Position numbers and translations under genes: made by a program. Source: Laspinema olomoucense D3b (GTDB lineage: Bacteria; Cyanobacteriota; Cyanobacteriia; Cyanobacteriales; Laspinemataceae). From it: 54,204 nt of DNA. The DNA lies in NCBI RefSeq assembly GCF_025370785.1, contig NZ_JAMXFA010000028.1, positions 1 to 54,204 of the forward strand, written 5' to 3'. The notes under the pieces were generated by a model. It saw nothing but the letters and a program-made list of their open reading frames with translations. It was not told the DNA's origin and made no database searches. Positions 1-7,413 of this stretch are shown here, piece by piece (within the stretch, counting starts at the first letter, position 1; each line of letters opens with the position of its first letter).

Positions 1-76
1 GGAGCCGTGTGAAGGGAAACTTTCACGCACGGTTCTGAAGACGAGTCGGGTGGGCGACTGCCCGGCTTAGTTTAAT
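1..76 (+). mobile_element. 3' end of a group II intron (domains V and VI)
   Basis: Positions 2-35 form a 34-nt hairpin with the hallmarks of group II intron domain V: it begins GAGCCGTG, carries the AGC catalytic triad at 3-5, has a GGAAAC-type loop region and closes with CACGGTTC. A second GC-rich stem-loop (about 45-67) fits domain VI, and the element appears to end in AAT at 76. The next base resumes a TnpB reading frame, so the intron lies inside tnpB. The rest of the intron, including any maturase, is upstream of the window. The domain V identification is firm; the exact 3' splice site is inferred from the resumed frame. Confidence 0.85.
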
Positions 77-276
77 CCGATAGATTTTATCCATCCAGTC
101 AACTCTGTTCTAATTGTAACCATCGAGAAAAAATGCCCCTAAACCAACGGACTTTTGAATGTCAGAACTGTGGTCTGAAGATTGATAGAGACTTGAATGC
201 CAGCATAACGTTAGAAAAATCGCCGAGTTCCGACGATTACACTTGTGGACGGGGTGCTGCCGACAGTCCCGGATGA
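77..276 (+). pseudogene. tnpB: C-terminal exon of IS200/IS605-family TnpB, interrupted by a group II intron
   Basis: The frame from 77 to the stop at 274-276 reads DRFYPSSQLCSNC, then FECQNCG, then DRDLNAS. These are the zinc-ribbon (CxxC...CxxC) and the last RuvC motif (DRDxNAS) of TnpB, the RNA-guided nuclease of IS605-type transposons. The frame opens exactly at the end of the group II intron, so this is the downstream exon of a tnpB gene, about the last 66 codons. After the RuvC motif there is a short tail containing GRGAADSPG. Whether the upstream exon exists cannot be seen. If the intron splices, the gene could still be expressed. Confidence 0.85.
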
Positions 277-389
277 AGCAAGAAATAAACCTCAATATCC
301 GGCTATGTCCGGGTTTGTGTAAGTTTTATAGAGCAGGTTTAGGATAATGGATAATCTATAATTTAGGGTCCATTCAATTCATACCCAAC

Positions 390-806
390 ATGGCTAGAGA
401 TGTTTTTCATCAGCAGGTTAAAAATGCTTTGATTAAAGAGGGATGGAATATTACTCATGACCCCTTAACGATTCGGATTAGTGAAGCCGTAAAATTACAA
501 ATTGATTTGGCGGCAGAAATTGCGTTCGCAGCAGAACGGGGGGCGGATAAAATTGCTGTGGAAATCAAAAGCTTTATCGGTGATTCTGATATTAGTAGTT
601 TTCACACCGCATTAGGACAATATCTTAATTATTGTCAAGCTCTCGAAGAACAAGAACCCGACCGATTGGTGTATTTAGCTATTCCCGTTGACACCTATTA
701 TGATTTTTTTCAACTTCCTTTCATCCAAAGAACCTTAAAACGTTATCAGGTTAAATTGGTGGTTTATGACCCTAAATTAGAGGAGATTCAGTCATGGATA
801 AATTAG
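390..806 (+). CDS. xisH: XisH family protein
   Basis: A 138-aa protein of the XisH family, named after a gene needed for excision of the fdxN element in heterocystous cyanobacteria; many copies exist in cyanobacteria that lack this element. The N-terminus (MARDVFHQQVKNALIKEGW), the QIDLAAE stretch and the KIAVEIKSF motif are typical. The D...EIK arrangement resembles a PD-(D/E)XK nuclease fold. Its 3' end overlaps the next gene by 13 nt, so the two are translated from one mRNA. No recombinase lies next to it here. A toxin-antitoxin-like or regulatory role has not been shown by this sequence. Confidence 0.95.
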   Translation: MARDVFHQQVKNALIKEGWNITHDPLTIRISEAVKLQIDLAAEIAFAAERGADKIAVEIKSFIGDSDISSFHTALGQYLNYCQALEEQEPDRLVYLAIPVDTYYDFFQLPFIQRTLKRYQVKLVVYDPKLEEIQSWIN

Positions 807-1129
807 TACAATATCGACAAATTGTCAAGCAACTTTTGCAGGAACACGCCCAGCTTTCTGGAAAGGGGGACGCGGTAAAAACCCAGCTTATTTTTGATAA
901 TGAAAATGACCATTATCAGTTAAACTATGTAGGTTGGGATGGAGATAAACGGATATTTGGTCCGGTGATGCACTTTGATATTGAAGCGGGTAAAATTTGG
1001 ATTCAGTATAACGGGACTGAAGACTCGGTGGCTGAACAATTAGTTAAAATGGGAGTACCCAACTCTGATATTGTCATTGGGTTTCACTCCCCCTTTAAAC
1101 GGCAATTCACTGAATACTCAGTCGGATAA
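794..1129 (+). CDS. xisI: XisI family protein
   Basis: A 111-aa XisI-family protein, the usual partner of XisH. It begins MDKLVQYRQIVKQLL and has the conserved DNENDHYQL and GWDGDKRI segments and a C-terminal IVIGFHSPFKRQFTEY block. The length is normal for the family. The start overlaps the xisH 3' end (794-806), which implies translational coupling. The pair is intact and follows the tnpB/intron wreckage directly. No excisase substrate or fdxN-like element boundary was recognised nearby. Confidence 0.95.
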   Translation: MDKLVQYRQIVKQLLQEHAQLSGKGDAVKTQLIFDNENDHYQLNYVGWDGDKRIFGPVMHFDIEAGKIWIQYNGTEDSVAEQLVKMGVPNSDIVIGFHSPFKRQFTEYSVG

Positions 1130-1439
1130 TTATGCATTCCAAACATCTATGCAAAAACAGATGAACCCATGAGCTTCCGGCGTGGCAGGTGTATCGCAAT
1201 CTCGAACAAGGTTGGCAGTGCCTCGCTCCGAACTGGAATAGATAACTTACACAAATGGCAGGATCTGACCGATTCACCGGCCCATCGCGGCTAACCGACT
1301 TACAACGGGTAAAGCGGGTAAGGGTCAAATAGTCTAATTGGGTTAACTCGGACTGACTCACGAAAATTTCTTTTAAATTCTGAAGGTTCATCGCCCACCC
1401 CCAGCTACTAAATACATGAGCAGCGGCCAGAGTTTGGGA
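1130..1439. other. Non-coding or decayed stretch
   Basis: No convincing gene. Several short frames on both strands look protein-like for 20-50 codons (for example WQVYRNLEQGWQCLAPNW near 1187-1245 on the plus strand) but none is bounded by a good start and full-length reading frame. The pattern suggests eroded coding sequence. Confidence 0.4.
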
Positions 1440-1727
1440 CTACCCGAGGAACTCTACCCATTGATCTAGGGTGAGGATATTCTCTCCTTGCTGATTGAGC
1501 AGCGCCCCTAGGAGGGATTGGGGGTCGGGGTTGATTCGGGCTAGGGCGAAGGCATATTTTAGGCTGCAATCTTCCTTGCCAAAGGGCTGGAGGCTGGCGT
1601 CGATTGCTTGACTGGTGATGGCGCAAAGCATTACTGTATCTCGGAAGCTCAGCTTTACGCCATTGCCCAAAATTGACTCGAACGCGGACGCTGCAAGGGG
1701 GGCGTAGTAGCCGATGGGTTTCGGCAC
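1440..1727 (-). CDS. Small hypothetical protein
   Basis: A 95-aa frame starting with GTG at 1727 (MPKPIGYYAPLAASAFESIL...) and ending WVEFLG. I do not recognise a family. It is mainly helical in composition, with one cysteine pair region (LCAI, EDCSL) and no signal peptide. A stop codon lies a few codons upstream in frame, so GTG is the most likely start. A perfect 14-bp inverted repeat sits 12 bp upstream of the start. A second minus-strand frame enters the same region from 1845 in another register and could indicate a frameshift near the C-run at about 1696. Reality of the gene is moderately supported. Confidence 0.45.
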   Translation of the reverse strand: MPKPIGYYAPLAASAFESILGNGVKLSFRDTVMLCAITSQAIDASLQPFGKEDCSLKYAFALARINPDPQSLLGALLNQQGENILTLDQWVEFLG

Positions 1728-1739
1728 TGATAAAATGGT

Positions 1740-1771
1740 CGTTAGTTTTCACTGAGGAGTGAAAACTAACG
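1740..1771. promoter_or_regulatory. Perfect 14-bp inverted repeat with 4-nt spacer
   Basis: CGTTAGTTTTCACT (1740-1753) and its exact reverse complement (1758-1771) are separated by GAGG. It lies just upstream of the minus-strand gene starting at 1727. It could be an operator or a transcript hairpin; no U-run supports a terminator. Confidence 0.55.
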
Positions 1772-1976
1772 TAGCTGCGCGACTTTCGACGGGAGCGCAG
1801 CGATTGTTTTTGGGTATCAAACTCTTGTCTTTTAGTTTCGTGCATACTAAATTTAGTTTAGGCATAACAGGGGTCCAAGAGGTTTTTTTAACTTTTGTAT
1901 CATTTTTAGTTGCAAGGGCTTAGATATGGCTATAAGTTTAAGGAAAGACAGAAAAAAAATATGAGTGACTAAATAA

Positions 1977-2195
1977 ATGAGAAAGAACCCTGGGGGCAGA
2001 CCGTCTTTGTATGATCGACCAAAGACTCGGACGACTATTTCTATTTCTATTGAAGGGTTAGAAGGCTTGGATGTGCTTGCTAACTCGCTAGATCTTAGCC
2101 GCTCAGAGCTCGTGGAGAGAATCGGTAGGGGTGAGTTAACCATTGTCTCACCCTCGGAGTCTGCACAAATAAAAAGCACTTGCCCTCCTCCTTAG
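1977..2195 (+). CDS. Ribbon-helix-helix (CopG/Arc-like) DNA-binding protein
   Basis: A 72-aa protein. The core TTISISIEGLEGLDVLANS is a beta strand followed by a helix, and LDLSRSELVERIGRGEL supplies the second helix; together this is the ribbon-helix-helix arrangement of small plasmid and toxin-antitoxin regulators. The basic N-terminus (MRKNPGGRPSLYDRPKTR) would fit DNA contact. It lies about 0.8 kb upstream of a plasmid-type replication gene, so a copy-control or partition role is plausible. The tail after the fold (SESAQIKSTCPPP) is short, and a coding-like frame continues directly in another register (2173-2394), so the gene may have lost its C-terminus to a frameshift. Confidence 0.7.
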   Translation: MRKNPGGRPSLYDRPKTRTTISISIEGLEGLDVLANSLDLSRSELVERIGRGELTIVSPSESAQIKSTCPPP

Positions 2196-2394
2196 CGGGG
2201 CGATCGCCAACCGCAAGCGAATCCTCGCTGCAATAGACGCAATCTCCGCCAAACTGCCAACCCTAAAGCACCCCACCGCTATTGAGCGCAATCAAGCCGA
2301 AGCCTCTGAACTCCGGCAGAGGCTAGACAAAATTGATGCTGAGGTGGGGGTAATGGAGTCTCTCTGTGCCAAATTTTCTTCCCAGGAGGAATGA
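2173..2394 (+). pseudogene. Out-of-frame coiled-coil continuation of the ribbon-helix-helix gene
   Basis: From 2173 to the TGA at 2392-2394 an open frame reads ...GAIANRKRILAAIDA, then AIERNQAEASELRQRLDKID and ends CAKFSSQEE. It is rich in Leu, Glu, Arg and Lys with heptad-like spacing and looks like a short coiled coil. It has no ATG before residue 50 and overlaps the end of the ribbon-helix-helix gene. The simplest reading is one gene split by a frameshift near 2173-2195, either a mutation, a sequencing error or programmed recoding. A separate gene with a rare start is possible. Confidence 0.45.
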
Positions 2395-2577
2395 AGACTC
2401 GACTTCCTCTCCCGACCCCACAAGGTTTCTGGCTTAGTTGATAAGTAACTCCAAAACGGTACTAATAAATGAATTAAATTGATGATAGCTTTAAACCCTG
2501 TAATTTTTACAGGACAAAGGTTCAAAAAGTTAAATTTCTATTTATTAGTCCTTTAAAGGGTCAGAAAGTTTAATTTC

Positions 2578-2739
2578 ATGACCCAAAGTTTTCCCAAAAA
2601 ATTTCCGGTTGTTCAACAAAAAAAAGAAGAGCTGTCCCCAAAATCTAATGCTCGTCTGGTAAACGAGCAAGGAAGCAGCCCCTCAACCCAATTTTTCTTT
2701 AAATTAAGTAAATTAAGTTTAACACAGGTTGAGGCATAG
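2578..2739 (+). CDS. Possible small protein (53 aa)
   Basis: An ATG frame reading MTQSFPKKFPVVQQKKEELS... to QVEA. It is Ser/Lys-rich with no recognised domain. It lies in an AT-rich stretch between the ribbon-helix-helix region and the replication module. There is no clear ribosome-binding site, so support is weak. Confidence 0.25.
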   Translation: MTQSFPKKFPVVQQKKEELSPKSNARLVNEQGSSPSTQFFFKLSKLSLTQVEA

Positions 2740-2773
2740 ATAAAGGGGACAGCTCCAAAAAAGGAGCAGTCCA

Positions 2774-2995
2774 GTGTCTACCCTTGAGAAACGCCCACTC
2801 GTCCAGTGGCGGCATCTCCGTAGATGTCGCCAATGCCAAAGTCCCGTTTTCCGCGAAAAATTTACCCGTTTTCTTGCCCAGTTTCAGAGCTGCCGGTGTC
2901 AAAGGTGGCAATGGATCGGGCAAGTAAAACTCTCCCCGCCGTCGCCTCCGCTTCAGCCCACCTTAGACCGAGTAGGTGGAGGGGATGAGCTATGA
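2774..2995 (+). CDS. Small Cys-containing protein upstream of the replication gene
   Basis: A 73-aa frame with a GTG start that ends in TGA overlapping the ATG of the replication gene (ATGA, 2992-2995), an arrangement typical of translational coupling. It has RRCRQCQ and about 22 residues later SCRCQRW, a possible CxxC...CxC zinc site, and is strongly basic in its first two thirds, then Pro-rich. No family is recognised. Other frames across 2780-2925 on both strands are also open, so the choice rests on the overlap with the next gene. Confidence 0.45.
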   Translation: MSTLEKRPLVQWRHLRRCRQCQSPVFREKFTRFLAQFQSCRCQRWQWIGQVKLSPPSPPLQPTLDRVGGGDEL

Positions 2996-5900
2996 GCACA
3001 GTCTACCCCTCGACTCTCTCCACTATCCGGCACTGGGCGATCGCAGATTGGCAAGCCTCCGGCATCGACCCCGTGATGATTGCCGCCAATCTCCAAATCT
3101 ATGAAGGCATAGCAGCACTAGACCGCGTGCTCTATAGCCCAAAACTTCGCCGCACCCAATCCGGCGGCAACCCCGTCGCCCCCCCAGAACAGAAGCCTTA
3201 CCGTTTCCTAGAAGATGGCATCTGGCGCTGCAAAAATCTGGCTCCCTCCTCCGGCTGGGAACAGGAGAGCTTATGGAGTCAAGTCAAACCCCTCCACCCC
3301 CGGCCATCCTGGAAAAAATTAGAGGATAATTCCTGGGTGGTCGTCCCTGGGAAATTCAACAAATACGAGTCCCCCAAGCACGAATCCTATGGGGTCTATT
3401 ACTTCGATGTCCCCGGGGAAATTGCCGCTCAAGTCAGCGCTCGTTGTGGCGTTCCCTATCCAGGGGGGAATTTTTGGCAGTGGGTTCAAGAAAACATTTC
3501 TATCCCGTTAATCCTGGCGGAAGGGGCCAAGAAAGATGCCGCCTGTCTTTCCCGAGGTCACGCCGCGATTGGGTTGGGTGGGGTCTGGATGTTCCGGGAC
3601 CCCAGCAATAAAGATAAACTGCACCCTGACCTTTTGGCCATCGGGCTGAAGGGGCGCAGGATTCATATTGGGTTTGACTTTGACCCCAAACTCACGACTC
3701 AAATAGCCGTTGGAAAAGCCTCGAACACCCTGGCTTATCTGCTCAGAAAGGAAGGGGCGCTCGTTGACTTCATCCGCATCCCTTCCCCCGACGGTGAAAA
3801 ATGCGGTCTTGATGATTACTTTGTCCAGACTGGGGATGATGACCTAGAAGGGTGCAAATTCTCTAGTGAGTCCCTCTATCCTTACAATCCCTGGGAGTTC
3901 ACCTACGAGCCAGACATCCTAGTAAATCGCCGCTATCTGGGCGATATCGAAGGACTTCCCTATTCAGGATTGAGAATCGTGAAGGCGACCACCGGCACCG
4001 GGAAAACGGACCACATCCGGGATCAGATGGTCCCCCTAATTGAACAGGGGTCACGGTGTCTGATTATCACCAACCGCAAATCCACCGGACGGGAGTTAGC
4101 TGCTCGCTTTGGGGTGCAATATATTGATGACGGCGAGGGGGTTAGAGATTCAGTCTATGGTTTCGCCTGCTGTGTTGAATCGGTAAAGCCCTTTGGTAAA
4201 GCCTCACCCCAGGTTACCCGGGTTCGCCAAACTGAACTGGGGCCTGAAAAACTGCCGTCTGAGTGGTTAGATGGGATTGTGATTCTTGACGAGTTTGACC
4301 AAACCTTGCAACAGATGTTAGGAGGGTCAACTTGTCGAGGAGATCGCGGTTGGATTATCACCACGTTTAAAAGCCTCATCCAAGATGTCTTAGTCCGGTC
4401 CAATGGGTTAGTAGTAGCCATAAGCGCCGACATCAGCAATTTAGATGTTGAGTTTTTGATGGCGATCGCCCGAGAAGCCTGTGACGACGAAGATGCGTTG
4501 CAATGCCCCATCAAGCCATTTGTGGTGGTCAATGAGTTCCAGCATGAGCATAAATACAATGCTTACCTTTACAACGGACCCGCCGACATCTACAACAAAG
4601 CAGTTGAAATCCTGAAATCTAAGCCCCAGGATAAGTGCCTCTGGTTCAGCGTAGAGGGGGCGCAAACTAAATCAAAATGGGGAACGAAGACGATTGAGCG
4701 GATGCTTAAGGAGGAGTTTCCTGGCATCCGCATCAAACGGTTTGACCAGCAAATTCTGGGGACTGACAACTCTGATGCAGACATCGAACACATTAATGAG
4801 TTAGCGCGTGACTGTGATGTGATGCTCAGTTCCACCTCAATCAGCAGCGCGGTTAGCTTACATGAGACTGAGCGATGGATTGCTGTTTGCGACATTTCCG
4901 CTGGACTCAACAGCGTCCGAGAATATCGGCAGCGACTTGACCGGGTGCGTGCGAGGGTAGACCGGCATTTGTTTATCCCCAAAATTGCGAAACCCATCGC
5001 CAATGGGTCGAGTGACTACCGGAAGATTAGAGCGGGCAAAAACCGACAAGTTTCGGCATTGATGAGAATTCTTCAGGAGGTAGATTTCAATATTGATAAA
5101 GCCCATGACCCGGTATGCTTCCGCACTTGGACCAAACAAGTAGCCCGCTTTAACCGGGATTGTTATCGCTACCGAGAGGCGGCTATCTCCTTGTTTGAAT
5201 CGGAGGGGGTGCGGGTCATTCCGGTTGATTCCCTGGATAAAGAGGGGGCCAAAGCTATCTCCAACTCGGCGAAGATGGCTCGGGATAAAAATTGGGCGGA
5301 CCACTGCATACAACGGGCTGATGCTTTGGAAATCGAGCCGGAAACGTTCAGGGAGTTGGATAAAAAGGCTCAGAAAACGGAGGCCGAGCAGCACCAGTGT
5401 GAGCGCTACCGCATCGCGCAAGACTTTGGCGGGATTGAGGAATTGACCCCCTCCCTAATTAAAAAGCATGATGAGGGCCGTCACAAACAATGGCGCTTGA
5501 ATTTCTATCTCCTGTTCGCGAAGTTTGCTGAGTCTCAGGATAAGCGCGATTTGGACCATCTGCTGTCTCGCCCACTCCTTCATCTGCCGGATATTAAATG
5601 CCGTTCGGTGAAGGCGAGGATGTTGGAATTTCTGGGGGTGAAGCGGTTGCTAGACCCGGACAAGGAGTTTACTGCGGATTCGCCGGAGGTGCAAGGGATT
5701 GTGACTCTGGCGCGATCGGGTCGCCAGTCGATTAAGGATTGTTTGGGAGTCAAGATTAATTCCGGTGTGAGTGCGATGCAAACTTGTCAGCAGCTTCTGG
5801 GTTTGATGGACCTCAAGTTGACAAGTTCGCGTCGCCGCACTCCTGAAGGGGTCAAACGCTTCTACCGTTTTGTTCCTCCCCAGGATGAGCGCTGGACTGT

Positions 5901-7026
5901 TTTTGATCTTTGGGTTGACGGCGAGGTGTTGAAGTCTTCGGATTCTCCGGGGAGTGATCTAGCCGGTGGAACACGACCGGCGAGTGATGCTCCAGCCGGT
6001 GTAGATTCATTCTCAAGTGATCCAGCCCCGGATGAGCTAACCCCTGGTGAAGGGTGGAGCGGATCAGTCCCCCCTATAAATAGACCTATTTATGCAGGGG
6101 GTGGATCAGTGGGGGAGGATCAGTCCCTCATAAAAGAAGGGGAGGACACGGACTTTCCCGCTGGTGAAAAAACCGAGGAGGGTACACAGGATTCCTTCGC
6201 TGGTGAGCAACCCGATGCAGGTCAGGCGATCGCCTCCGATGTAGAAAACCTCGATGCACCCACTCTACCCGAGAGTGATCCAACCCCTGGTCAAGTGTGG
6301 GGCCGATCCACCCCGCCTATAAATAGATCTATTTATAGGTGGGGTGGATCAGTAGGGGGTGGATCAGTAGGGGGTGGATCAGTAGGGGGTGGATCAGGAA
6401 GCAGAGATCAGTCCCCCCGAAAAGAACGGGAGGGCATCAATTCCCCCGCCGGTGAACAAACCGAGGAGGGCAGAGCGATCGCCTCCGATGGAGAAAACCC
6501 CATCAATTCCCTCGCCGGTGAACGACCCAAGAAGGACATCGACTCATCCAGCGATTCCCCCGAAGGTGAACAACCCGAGGATGACATCAACTCCACCGCT
6601 AATTCCCCCGCCGGTGACCGAACCGATGCGGGTACTCTACCCCCTCGGTTTGTAACCGGCGATCGCATTCGCGGCATCTATCACACTGCTTATGGTGGCA
6701 CGGAGCAGAGGGAGGGGATTGTGGCAGTTGACCCGCTGGATCGGCTTTATGTAACCTTTGATAAAAAGGCTAAATTTGATGCGACTCCACGGGTTCTTCT
6801 GGATTCTTTGCAGGATGTTCGCCCACTCCCTGACCCGGTGGTGACAAGGGAAACGACTGAGCTTATCGGGCAACTAATCCAACAGGGGACAGGCTTAGAA
6901 GCAATCCGGGAGTTAATTGTTGGCCGGTATGGTGTCTCGGATCGGCGGTTGATGTCTACGTCGCAATTGAGAGATTTGTGCGCTCGGCTTCTATCCCTTC
7001 TAGCCAAACGAACAAAACTGGACTAA
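2992..7026 (+). CDS. CyRepA1-like plasmid replication protein (DUF3854/Toprim-like + helicase)
   Basis: A 1344-aa protein of the type called CyRepA1 in cyanobacterial plasmids. Residues about 170-280 form a DUF3854/Toprim-like primase region (LILAEGAKKDAACLSRGHA, then IGFDFDPK and GLDDYFV). A helicase ATPase follows: Walker A TTGTGKT near 333-339, DEFD (Walker B) near 430, and an arginine-rich YRQRLDRVRARVD segment near 645. Residues about 980-1220 are low-complexity with repeated SPAGE/GGSVG motifs; the C-terminal 120 residues form a small folded domain (GDRIRGIYHTAYGGTEQ, LLDSLQDVRPLP). The low-complexity part coincides with DNA palindromes and tandem repeats that look like an origin. Expected role: initiation and priming of plasmid replication. 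Start chosen by the ATGA overlap with the preceding frame. Confidence 0.85.
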   Translation: MSTVYPSTLSTIRHWAIADWQASGIDPVMIAANLQIYEGIAALDRVLYSPKLRRTQSGGNPVAPPEQKPYRFLEDGIWRCKNLAPSSGWEQESLWSQVKPLHPRPSWKKLEDNSWVVVPGKFNKYESPKHESYGVYYFDVPGEIAAQVSARCGVPYPGGNFWQWVQENISIPLILAEGAKKDAACLSRGHAAIGLGGVWMFRDPSNKDKLHPDLLAIGLKGRRIHIGFDFDPKLTTQIAVGKASNTLAYLLRKEGALVDFIRIPSPDGEKCGLDDYFVQTGDDDLEGCKFSSESLYPYNPWEFTYEPDILVNRRYLGDIEGLPYSGLRIVKATTGTGKTDHIRDQMVPLIEQGSRCLIITNRKSTGRELAARFGVQYIDDGEGVRDSVYGFACCVESVKPFGKASPQVTRVRQTELGPEKLPSEWLDGIVILDEFDQTLQQMLGGSTCRGDRGWIITTFKSLIQDVLVRSNGLVVAISADISNLDVEFLMAIAREACDDEDALQCPIKPFVVVNEFQHEHKYNAYLYNGPADIYNKAVEILKSKPQDKCLWFSVEGAQTKSKWGTKTIERMLKEEFPGIRIKRFDQQILGTDNSDADIEHINELARDCDVMLSSTSISSAVSLHETERWIAVCDISAGLNSVREYRQRLDRVRARVDRHLFIPKIAKPIANGSSDYRKIRAGKNRQVSALMRILQEVDFNIDKAHDPVCFRTWTKQVARFNRDCYRYREAAISLFESEGVRVIPVDSLDKEGAKAISNSAKMARDKNWADHCIQRADALEIEPETFRELDKKAQKTEAEQHQCERYRIAQDFGGIEELTPSLIKKHDEGRHKQWRLNFYLLFAKFAESQDKRDLDHLLSRPLLHLPDIKCRSVKARMLEFLGVKRLLDPDKEFTADSPEVQGIVTLARSGRQSIKDCLGVKINSGVSAMQTCQQLLGLMDLKLTSSRRRTPEGVKRFYRFVPPQDERWTVFDLWVDGEVLKSSDSPGSDLAGGTRPASDAPAGVDSFSSDPAPDELTPGEGWSGSVPPINRPIYAGGGSVGEDQSLIKEGEDTDFPAGEKTEEGTQDSFAGEQPDAGQAIASDVENLDAPTLPESDPTPGQVWGRSTPPINRSIYRWGGSVGGGSVGGGSVGGGSGSRDQSPRKEREGINSPAGEQTEEGRAIASDGENPINSLAGERPKKDIDSSSDSPEGEQPEDDINSTANSPAGDRTDAGTLPPRFVTGDRIRGIYHTAYGGTEQREGIVAVDPLDRLYVTFDKKAKFDATPRVLLDSLQDVRPLPDPVVTRETTELIGQLIQQGTGLEAIRELIVGRYGVSDRRLMSTSQLRDLCARLLSLLAKRTKLD
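6061..6124. repeat. Imperfect palindrome flanked by GGATCAGT repeats inside the replication gene
   Basis: CTATAAATAG and CTATTTATG arms, enclosed by C and G runs (6069-6102), form an imperfect hairpin. GGATCAGT occurs at 6061, 6103 and 6117. It is a diverged version of the better palindrome at 6305. Confidence 0.7.
6305..6350. repeat. 46-bp near-perfect palindrome inside the replication gene
   Basis: Symmetric around 6327/6328 (centre AGATCT). All 23 base pairs match except 6315/6340, a G/T pair. The outer arms are GATCCACCCC and GGGGTGGATC and the core is AT-rich (CTATAAATAG). It abuts the 15-bp tandem repeats at 6346. It is translated as part of the low-complexity region. Confidence 0.9.
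6346..6398 (+). repeat. Three perfect 15-bp tandem repeats plus a partial fourth (iteron-like)
   Basis: GGATCAGTAGGGGGT is repeated exactly at 6346, 6361 and 6376, followed by GGATCAGG at 6391. The unit is five codons (GSVGG), so the frame is kept. Repeat unit, spacing and the neighbouring palindrome resemble replication iterons; the repeats may instead only reflect expansion of a protein linker. Confidence 0.85.
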
Positions 7027-7105
7027 CTCCATCAAAAACCTAGAGGGCACTGTGGTCCTGACTGAAATTGATTCCCCGACACCGATGCGATCGCCGTTAG
7101 GAGTC

Positions 7106-7194
7106 ATGTAAAAATAACCTGACTAATTTTTACTTGGAGGCATTATCCAGATAGGATTCCAGATAAAATTTACACAACTTATTTTTACACGATG
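7106..7194. repeat. MITE-like element with TGTAAAAATAA inverted ends
   Basis: TGTAAAAATAA at 7107-7117 and its reverse complement at 7179-7189 bound about 80 bp. The right end resembles the terminal sequence of the IS630-family element at 8908-10288 (GATGTGTAAAAATAAG). It could be a non-autonomous derivative; the match is short. Confidence 0.35.
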
Positions 7195-7397
7195 CCTTGG
7201 CAGATAGGGGACTGGGTGCAGATAGCTTCAGAACCGCCCCCGGATTTGGCCGGAATAAGCGGCAATGCTGGGTACGCAGGAAAGGAGACTTGGGCCTCAC
7301 CTTAGTTCGGTTGGATGAACTGGAGGAGGCTATTCCATCAAAATTTGAGCCAGTTCCCAGCGAAGAGTACCCCGGGGTTGAGGTCAAAATTAGTTAG
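7192..7397 (+). pseudogene. Small cyanobacterial protein gene split by a frameshift
   Basis: Frame one starts at ATG 7192 and reads MPWQIGDWVQIASEPPPDL... but stops at 7303-7305. A second frame covering the same DNA continues GDLGLTLVRLDELEEAIPSK and PVPSEEYPGVEVKIS to 7397. Joined near 7285-7300, they give one plausible protein of about 65-70 aa with an acidic tail. I therefore read it as a frameshifted gene rather than two genes. Its function is not recognised. The start lies at the edge of a MITE-like repeat, so the 5' part may also be affected. Confidence 0.5.
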
Positions 7398-7413
7398 TGG
7401 CAGTGCATTTAGT

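Noticed and set aside
1107-1391. 94-codon minus-strand frame downstream of the 95-aa gene
   Set aside because: The C-terminal half is the complement of xisI and flanking DNA, the composition is Cys/Arg-rich and irregular, and no family motif is seen; only the first 40 codons look protein-like.
2699-2923. Minus-strand 74-codon frame opposite the small Cys-containing gene
   Set aside because: The plus-strand frame has the ATGA overlap with the replication gene, which is stronger evidence; the minus frame ends in AT-rich non-coding DNA.
4858-5421. Long minus-strand frame (187 codons) inside the replication gene
   Set aside because: It lies wholly opposite a well-supported helicase domain and has no motif; antisense open frame caused by codon composition.
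6305-6350. Palindrome as a transcription terminator
   Set aside because: It lies within a long translated frame and has no T-run.
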